DNA of 19,183 bases from Clostridia bacterium (lineage in GTDB: Bacteria > Bacillota > Clostridia > Christensenellales > Aristaeellaceae). The DNA is taken from contig CAAEUQ010000076.1 of assembly GCA_900759005.1 (NCBI GenBank), positions 1 to 19,183 of the forward strand. Reading direction: 5' to 3'. The translations under genes were made by a program, and so were the position numbers. Every line of letters starts with the position of its first letter. Within the stretch, counting starts at the first letter, position 1. Positions 14,675-19,183 of this stretch are shown here, one piece after another. Under the pieces are notes generated by a model. It made no database searches. It was given only the letters and a program-made list of their open reading frames with translations, and was not told where the DNA came from.

Positions 14675-15556
14675 ATGAAAACCACATCGATCGGCGATAA
14701 AGCCGTAAACGTTGTATTTTACATCATCCTTTCCCTTCTGGTCATCATCTGCTTCTATCCGGTCTGGTACGCAGTTCTTGCGTCCTTCTCGGATCCGACC
14801 TACATCAACTCCGGCGCGCTCATCCTGCTGCCGAAGAAAGTAAACTTCGCCGCGTACCGCTATGCGTTCGCACAGCCGAAGCTCTGGACCGGCTATGCCA
14901 ACACCATTCTCTATACCGTCGCGGGCTCTGCGTTCGGTCTGGCGGTCAGCCTGCCGTGCGGCTACGCGCTCTCCCGCCGCGATCTGCCGTTCCGCCGCGT
15001 AATCATGCTGATTCTGACGTTCACCATGTATTTCGGCGGCGGTCTGATCCCCACGTACATCGTCTGCTCAAAGCTCCATCTGGTCAATACCCGCTGGATT
15101 CTGATTCTGCTGGGCAGCGTCTCGGTGTACAACATCATTCTGATCCGCACGTTCTGCGGCTCGAACATTCCCGAAGAGCTCCGCGAAGCCGCGTTCATGG
15201 ACGGCTGCTCGAATTCAAGATTCTTCTTCACATTCGTGCTGCCGCTGTCCAAGGCAATCATCGCCGTCGTTGCGCTGTACGTCGCGGTTGCGCACTGGAA
15301 CAACTACTATAACGCCCTCGTTTACACCACGGATTCCTCGCTCCACCCGCTGCAGCTCTACCTGCGCCAGCTCCTGCTGGTCACGATGGGCACGGACTCC
15401 GTCGAGGATCCGGATGCGCTGAAGGAGATTCAGGATATGATTCTCACCATCCGCTACGCCGTCATCGTCATCTCCACGCTGCCGATCATGTGCCTGTATC
15501 CGTTCCTGCAAAAGTATTTCGTTCAGGGCGTAATGATCGGTTCTCTGAAGGGATAA
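14675..15556 (+). CDS. LplC/YtcP-type sugar ABC transporter permease
   Basis: 293 residues with GGGAGGG about 8 bases before the ATG. Six hydrophobic segments, beginning AVNVVFYIILSLLVIICFYPVWY. The external segment ASFSDPTYINSGALILLPKKVNFAAYRYAF and the internal GGGLIPTYIV are strongly typical of the LplC group. The cytoplasmic EAA loop is PEELREAAFMDGCSNSRFF, and it ends in FLQKYFVQGVMIGSLKG, the family C-terminus. Completes the channel with the LplB-like protein. No ATPase gene is present in the operon, as usual for this group, which relies on a shared MsmK/UgpC-type ATPase encoded elsewhere. Confidence 0.95.
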   Translation: MKTTSIGDKAVNVVFYIILSLLVIICFYPVWYAVLASFSDPTYINSGALILLPKKVNFAAYRYAFAQPKLWTGYANTILYTVAGSAFGLAVSLPCGYALSRRDLPFRRVIMLILTFTMYFGGGLIPTYIVCSKLHLVNTRWILILLGSVSVYNIILIRTFCGSNIPEELREAAFMDGCSNSRFFFTFVLPLSKAIIAVVALYVAVAHWNNYYNALVYTTDSSLHPLQLYLRQLLLVTMGTDSVEDPDALKEIQDMILTIRYAVIVISTLPIMCLYPFLQKYFVQGVMIGSLKG

Positions 15557-15602
15557 AGCAGACCTGCTCTGTTTATATCAATTACTAAAGGAGGTAACCC
15601 CA

Positions 15603-17270
15603 ATGACCAAACGCATCCTTTCGATCCTGCTGGCGATGCTGCTCGCGCTCGGCGCATTCAGCATGACCGCTCTCGCCGACGAAGCGCCGGTCGAACTGAC
15701 CATCGCGACCGTCCGCCGCACCACCGACATCACCGAATCCTATTCTCAGAAGACCTGGGTAAAGGAACTGGAAGCCGCCTGCAACGTCAAAATCAACTGG
15801 ATTGAACTGACCGAAGGTCAGATCGACGAGCCGCTGACCGCGCTGCTCGCGTCTCAGGATCTGCCGGACATCTTCTGGGCGGGCAGCTGCATGACTGACG
15901 CCATCGTCTCTCAAAACGCGAGCCTCTGGCACGTGATCACGATGGACGAGATCACCACCTATATGCCGAACCTCTACAACTTCCTCCAGACCTACTGGGG
16001 AGATGGCTGGATTGCGAACCAGACCTATCCGGACGGCAACATCTATTCCATGCCGGGCGGCAAGATGCATTCCCGTATGCACACCACCAAGGGCATCCAG
16101 TACATCAACAAGCAGTGGCTGGAGAACCTGAACCTCGAAATGCCCACCACCATGGAAGAGTACTACAACGTGCTCTGCGCGTTCCGCGATCAGGACGCGA
16201 ATGGCAACGGCGATCCGACCGATGAAATCCCCTTCGATTTCACCGATAACTTCTATTCCTCCTGGCTGATGGAAGTCGCCGCGTCCTGGGGGCTTCCGCT
16301 CTATCCGGCGGGCAACGAATATTATGACTGGGACGATGAAGGCAACGTCATCGGCGCCGTGAATACCGACGCGTATCGCGAGTGCATCGAGTACTGCTAC
16401 AAGCTCGGTCAGGAAGGACTGATCAATCTGGAAGGCTTCTCCCAGACGCTGGACCAGTTCAACGCGAACCTGAATGCCGATAAGGTCGGCGTGTTCTGGG
16501 CGTGGGGGCCGTGCAACCACATCTCCGACAGCGAGCTCTTCCTCCAGTACGAAGCGTTCGTTCCGGTGCCCGCAGACGGCTATGAGACCGAGATCTACAC
16601 CGCGAACCTCGACTTCGCGAATGCTTACCGCAACAATTTCATCATCACCAAGAACTGCAAGAACATCGAAAAGGCTTTCGAAATCTGGGAGTACGCTTCC
16701 GATCCGATCACCGCGCTTGAAATCTGCAACGGCTCTCACCGCGGCGTCGGCTGGCAGTTCGTCGACGAGAACAATGAATACCTTCCGGACGACGCGAGTA
16801 TCGAAGAGATCGCCGCGCACGGCTTCAAGTATCTGCCCTTCGTATTCGAAACCGACGAGGAAGAAAACGCCATGCTGACCGCGATGGGCTATGACTGGCT
16901 GATCGGCAAGACCTACACCGGCAGCAACACCACGGGTCTGGTCAACATCGCGCCGCTGATGCTCGAATCCGAGAATTACCGCACCGACGATCTGACCGTC
17001 TGGGGCGTTCAGAGATACGTTTCCCTCGACAAGTACGATCCATACCTCTGCCCCTTCTACATGAACAGCAACATCATCCCCGCCGACGCGCAGGAAGAGT
17101 TCGATTTCACCACCGACGGCCTGTTCAACGTCATCAAGGGCTTCTTCGCTGAAAGCGTCATGCGCGGCGTGACCGACGAGAGCTGGAACGCCTACCTCGC
17201 CGATCTCGAAACCTACGGCTACGACTACTACCTCGACTTCTACAACAAGCTGGCGCACAACGAGCTGTAA
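15603..17270 (+). CDS. LplA-type extracellular sugar-binding protein
   Basis: 555 residues behind an excellent ribosome binding site (AAAGGAGGT, 7 bases before the ATG), suggesting high expression. A Sec signal peptide ends TALA-DE at residue 25 with no lipobox cysteine. The body is a large SBP of the LplA/YtcQ group: SQDLPDIFWAG, DEITTYMPNLYNFL, YPDGNIYSMPGG, YINKQWLENLNLEMPTTMEE. D196, D198, N200, N202 and D207/E208 form an EF-hand-like loop that in the related alginate-binding proteins AlgQ1/AlgQ2 holds calcium. Ligand unknown but probably an oligosaccharide longer than two units, judging from family size. Third gene of the operon, with the permeases immediately upstream. Confidence 0.94.
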   Translation: MTKRILSILLAMLLALGAFSMTALADEAPVELTIATVRRTTDITESYSQKTWVKELEAACNVKINWIELTEGQIDEPLTALLASQDLPDIFWAGSCMTDAIVSQNASLWHVITMDEITTYMPNLYNFLQTYWGDGWIANQTYPDGNIYSMPGGKMHSRMHTTKGIQYINKQWLENLNLEMPTTMEEYYNVLCAFRDQDANGNGDPTDEIPFDFTDNFYSSWLMEVAASWGLPLYPAGNEYYDWDDEGNVIGAVNTDAYRECIEYCYKLGQEGLINLEGFSQTLDQFNANLNADKVGVFWAWGPCNHISDSELFLQYEAFVPVPADGYETEIYTANLDFANAYRNNFIITKNCKNIEKAFEIWEYASDPITALEICNGSHRGVGWQFVDENNEYLPDDASIEEIAAHGFKYLPFVFETDEEENAMLTAMGYDWLIGKTYTGSNTTGLVNIAPLMLESENYRTDDLTVWGVQRYVSLDKYDPYLCPFYMNSNIIPADAQEEFDFTTDGLFNVIKGFFAESVMRGVTDESWNAYLADLETYGYDYYLDFYNKLAHNEL

Positions 17271-17284
17271 ACAACTAAAATCAA

Positions 17285-17314
17285 GGGGCAGGTGCAAAGC
17301 GTCTGCCCCATTTT
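17285..17314 (+). terminator. Intra-operon hairpin after the LplA-type SBP gene
   Basis: A 7-bp stem GGGGCAG/CTGCCCC (17285-17291, 17303-17309), extendable through two G-T pairs and a GC/GC pair to an AAA loop, followed by ATTTTC. The T-run is short, so it is probably a partial terminator or message-stabilising element separating the abundant SBP from the enzyme genes downstream. Confidence 0.55.
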
Positions 17315-17336
17315 CAACAGAAGGGAAGAATATGTC

Positions 17337-18164
17337 ATGATTATCATGTCCAGCAATCAATGGAAATGCGATCACAACGTCCCCGACTGGGCGGCGCGCG
17401 GCGAGGATTGCTCCGCCGAATGCCGCGTAAACGGGCTCGTCCACGCCTATCAGTCCGTAAATCCCGATGTACTCGGCATCCAGGAGGCGTCCGTGCGCAT
17501 GATGCAGCTGCTCGTTCAGCGAATGCCCGATTATGAGCTGATCACCGGCGGCGATACGCCCATTCTCTATCGCCCCGATCGCCTGAGCCTGATCGAATCC
17601 GGCTTTTTCCGCTATTCCGAATCCATTCCCGAATTCGAAGGCTCCTTCAACAATTCCGGCACCAAGTCCTATGCGTTCGCCGTGTTCGAGGAAAAATCCT
17701 CCGCCCGCCGCTTCGCGTTCATGACCACGCACCTCTGGTGGAAGTCCTCAAATCCCGAAAACAAGGATTATCAGCCGCATTCGGACGAAGCGCGCACCTA
17801 TCAGATTCAACTCGCCCTCCGCCGCCTTGAAGCGCTGATGCAGCAGTACGATTGCCCCGGCGTGCTCGTTGGCGACCTGAACGCCAATCTCGGAAGCCCA
17901 TGCCTGAAAGCCGCCCGCGCGCTCGGCTGGACGGACGCACACGATTCCGCCGCCGGCAAGCGCGATGATACGTGCGGTCATCATCCCTGCTACGCATGGG
18001 GCTACGAGCGCGGCAACGCGGGCGTATTCGCACAGGCGATCGACCATATTCTGATCCGCGCCGGAGAAGGCTTCAAGGTGGGCGATTACCTTCGCGTCAA
18101 CCACCCGTTCTTCGATTGCATTTCCGATCATTATCCGGTCTATACGACGCTCGAATTCGCCTGA
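17337..18164 (+). CDS. Endonuclease/exonuclease/phosphatase-fold hydrolase
   Basis: 275 residues from the ATG at 17337, with AAGGGAAG 8 bases upstream; an in-frame GTG at 17292 lies inside the preceding hairpin. No signal peptide, so cytoplasmic. The metal-dependent EEP catalytic set is complete: N7 (SSNQWK), E50 (LGIQE), H132 (TTHLWW), D180 and N182 (GDLNAN), D236-H237 (IDH) and D264-H265 (SDHYPV). Members cleave phosphoester or phosphodiester bonds in nucleic acids, inositol phosphates, sphingomyelin and others. The operon position after a sugar SBP and before a deacetylase favours a small-molecule or glycan phosphodiester over DNA (inference). Substrate cannot be assigned. Confidence 0.88.
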   Translation: MIIMSSNQWKCDHNVPDWAARGEDCSAECRVNGLVHAYQSVNPDVLGIQEASVRMMQLLVQRMPDYELITGGDTPILYRPDRLSLIESGFFRYSESIPEFEGSFNNSGTKSYAFAVFEEKSSARRFAFMTTHLWWKSSNPENKDYQPHSDEARTYQIQLALRRLEALMQQYDCPGVLVGDLNANLGSPCLKAARALGWTDAHDSAAGKRDDTCGHHPCYAWGYERGNAGVFAQAIDHILIRAGEGFKVGDYLRVNHPFFDCISDHYPVYTTLEFA

Positions 18165-18177
18165 AAGGAGCCTGCCC

Positions 18178-18867
18178 ATGTGGAATCAGAAAATGAAAGC
18201 CGTCACATTCAGCTATGACGACGGCGTAACGCAGGATATCCGCTTCATCGAACTGCTCGACCGCTACAGTCTCCGCGGCACGTTCAACCTGAATCTCGGG
18301 CTTCAGGACTATTCAAAAACCTTCCAGAAATCCGCAATCACCGTTCACCACAACAACCGTGCGGACATCCCCGAAATCTACAAAAACCACGAAATCGCCG
18401 GTCACACCATGGCCCATCCGCATCTCGAGGCGCTTTCCGAAGCTGAAATCCGCGAACAGATTCACGCCTGCCAGGACGGTCTCCGGCAGCTCACCGGACA
18501 AAACGTCGTCGGCATGGCGTATCCCTACGGCACTTACGACGACCGTGTACTCCAAATTGCGCGCGAATGCGGCGTCAAATACGCCCGAACCACCATTCAG
18601 ACCGAGCGCTTTGACCTTCCGACCGGCGACCTGCTGGTCTTAAATTCAACCTGCCGCCACGCAAATCCAAAGCTGCTCGATCTCACCCGCGCCTTCATCG
18701 AATCCCCCGCCGATCAACCGCAGCTGTTCTACCTCTGGGGTCATACCTATGAATTCGATGAATTCGACACATGGGATCTGATCGAAGAATTCTGCAAAAT
18801 CGTAGCTGGTCGCCCCGAAATCTTCTACGGCACAAACTCCGAAGTCCTCGAACCGTTTATGAAATAA
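18178..18867 (+). CDS. NodB-type polysaccharide deacetylase, cytoplasmic
   Basis: 229 residues; AAAGGAG lies 7 bases before the ATG, 13 bases after the preceding stop. NodB homology domain motifs are present: TFSYDDG with D14/D15 (general base and metal ligand), metal ligands H76 and H80 in HTMAHPHL, YPYGTYD (115-121), and LYLWGHTYEF-like late motif with H189 (FYLWGHTYEFD). It removes acetyl groups from N- or O-acetylated sugars in characterised relatives. Unlike most Gram-positive cell-wall deacetylases it has no signal peptide or membrane anchor, so it probably acts on imported oligosaccharide rather than peptidoglycan (inference). Last gene of the operon. Confidence 0.9.
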   Translation: MWNQKMKAVTFSYDDGVTQDIRFIELLDRYSLRGTFNLNLGLQDYSKTFQKSAITVHHNNRADIPEIYKNHEIAGHTMAHPHLEALSEAEIREQIHACQDGLRQLTGQNVVGMAYPYGTYDDRVLQIARECGVKYARTTIQTERFDLPTGDLLVLNSTCRHANPKLLDLTRAFIESPADQPQLFYLWGHTYEFDEFDTWDLIEEFCKIVAGRPEIFYGTNSEVLEPFMK

Positions 18868-18873
18868 GCGCAA

Positions 18874-18907
18874 GCGGGCGGAGAATTCTTCCCCGCCCGC
18901 GTCTTTT
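18874..18907 (+). terminator. Strong terminator of the right operon
   Basis: An 8-bp G/C stem (18874-18881 with 18893-18900), one A-C mismatch, then 3 more pairs around a TTC loop, followed by GTCTTTT. Located 7 bases past the deacetylase stop codon. Confidence 0.88.
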
Positions 18908-18930
18908 ATACACAAAATTCCGCAAAACGC

Positions 18931-18959
18931 TTGAATTTTAACCGAAAATGCGATACAAT
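18931..18959 (+). promoter_or_regulatory. Promoter of tRNA-Leu
   Basis: TTGAAT (18931-18936), a 17-base spacer and TACAAT (18954-18959). The predicted start is only a few bases before the mature tRNA at 18969. Confidence 0.75.
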
Positions 18960-18968
18960 AAAGTAAAT

Positions 18969-19051
18969 GCCGAAGTGATGGAATGGCAGACGTGACGGAC
19001 TCAAAATCCGTTGGTAGCGATACCGTGTGGGTTCGAGTCCCACCTTCGGCA
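18969..19051 (+). tRNA. tRNA-Leu (anticodon CAA)
   Basis: Acceptor stem GCCGAAG/CTTCGGC (18969-18975, 19044-19050), anticodon stem ACGGA/TCCGT around loop CTCAAAA giving anticodon CAA, a long class II variable arm TGGTA-GCGA-TACCG, and T arm GTGGG/CCCAC around TTCGAGT. The discriminator is A and the CCA end is not encoded, unlike the tRNA-Met at 18-94. Confidence 0.94.
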
Positions 19052-19057
19052 CTGTTC

Positions 19058-19084
19058 AATCGTCCGCGAATGCGGACGATTTTC
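19058..19084 (+). terminator. Rho-independent terminator after tRNA-Leu
   Basis: A perfect 10-bp stem (19058-19067 with 19072-19081) with a GAAT loop, running into TTTC. Confidence 0.85.
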
Positions 19085-19183
19085 TTATGGTAACACCGCA
19101 CAAATGAGGTGGTCGGCTGGCGAATGGATTTTTCGTCAGATGCAAATGCAAATTTCGAAGGTTTACTGGCGGTAAATCGAGGA
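19085..19183. other. Unassigned right end of window
   Basis: No gene, RNA or promoter can be supported in these 99 bases. The only pattern seen is the tandem ATGCAAATGCAAAT at 19140-19153. A following gene would start beyond the window. Confidence 0.5.

Noticed and set aside
15585..17732. 715-codon minus-strand open frame opposite the right SBP gene
   Set aside because: It spans two well-supported plus-strand genes and their intergenic hairpin, and the product is valine/glycine/isoleucine-rich without motifs.
18..19051. Attachment-site repeats between the two tRNA 3' ends
   Set aside because: The tRNA-Met and tRNA-Leu 3' ends share only the conserved GGTTCGA-type T-loop, which any two tRNAs share.
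18646..19101. Minus-strand open frame of 151 codons containing GGTRTHTVSLPTDFESVTSAI
   Set aside because: That stretch is the antisense translation of tRNA-Leu, a well-known spurious protein. The frame also runs through the terminator and the end of the deacetylase gene.
1..19183. CRISPR array, insertion sequence or riboswitch
   Set aside because: I saw no regularly spaced repeats, transposase-like frames with terminal repeats, or recognisable riboswitch cores in the intergenic regions.

Overview
The window looks like chromosomal DNA of a Bacillota (Clostridia-type) bacterium, probably gut- or rumen-associated. Supporting this are AGGAGG-type ribosome binding sites before nearly every gene, hairpin-plus-T terminators, sigma-A-like promoters, LplABC-type sugar transport genes and a membrane-anchored AraC-type regulator. 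The lineage cannot be resolved further from sequence alone. The whole block lies between a tRNA-Met(CAU) gene (18-94) and a tRNA-Leu(CAA) gene (18969-19051) and reads as a carbohydrate-utilisation locus. No phage, transposon, integrase or CRISPR sequence is visible.

Left arm (186-7203, minus strand): one operon driven from a promoter at 7304-7332. In order it encodes an oligopeptide/oligosaccharide-type substrate-binding protein (SBP), two DppB/DppC-type permeases, an unusual 439-residue ABC ATPase that looks like the front half of a DppD joined in frame to a DppF, an exported protein with two thioredoxin folds, and a cytoplasmic DUF2961/GH172 enzyme. Genes overlap or are separated by 3-19 bases, apart from an 85-base gap with a GC-rich hairpin after the SBP gene. 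A second GH172 gene (7627-8694) is transcribed the other way from its own consensus promoter across a 423-base AT-rich regulatory region.

Middle (8769-13392, minus strand): a three-gene operon encodes a 106-residue protein of unknown function, a membrane protein combining an outward-facing thioredoxin domain with a CcdA/DsbD-like electron-transfer domain, and an AraC/cupin regulator. Next to it is a 730-residue membrane-bound sensor with an AraC DNA-binding domain, divergent from the right arm.

Right arm (13718-18867, plus strand): LplB-like permease, LplC-like permease, LplA-like SBP, a cytoplasmic endonuclease/exonuclease/phosphatase-fold hydrolase and a cytoplasmic NodB-type deacetylase, closed by a strong terminator. 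No ATPase is present for this transporter, so a shared unlinked one is likely.

Working model (inference): two importers bring in furanoside-containing or decorated oligosaccharides, which are processed inside the cell by two GH172 enzymes, a deacetylase and a phosphoesterase-like enzyme, under two AraC-type regulators. The unexpected element is a thiol-redox module (exported double thioredoxin plus thioredoxin-CcdA fusion) embedded in a glycan locus. The other main oddity is the hybrid ATPase, which keeps two Walker A motifs but only one signature and one Walker B motif.
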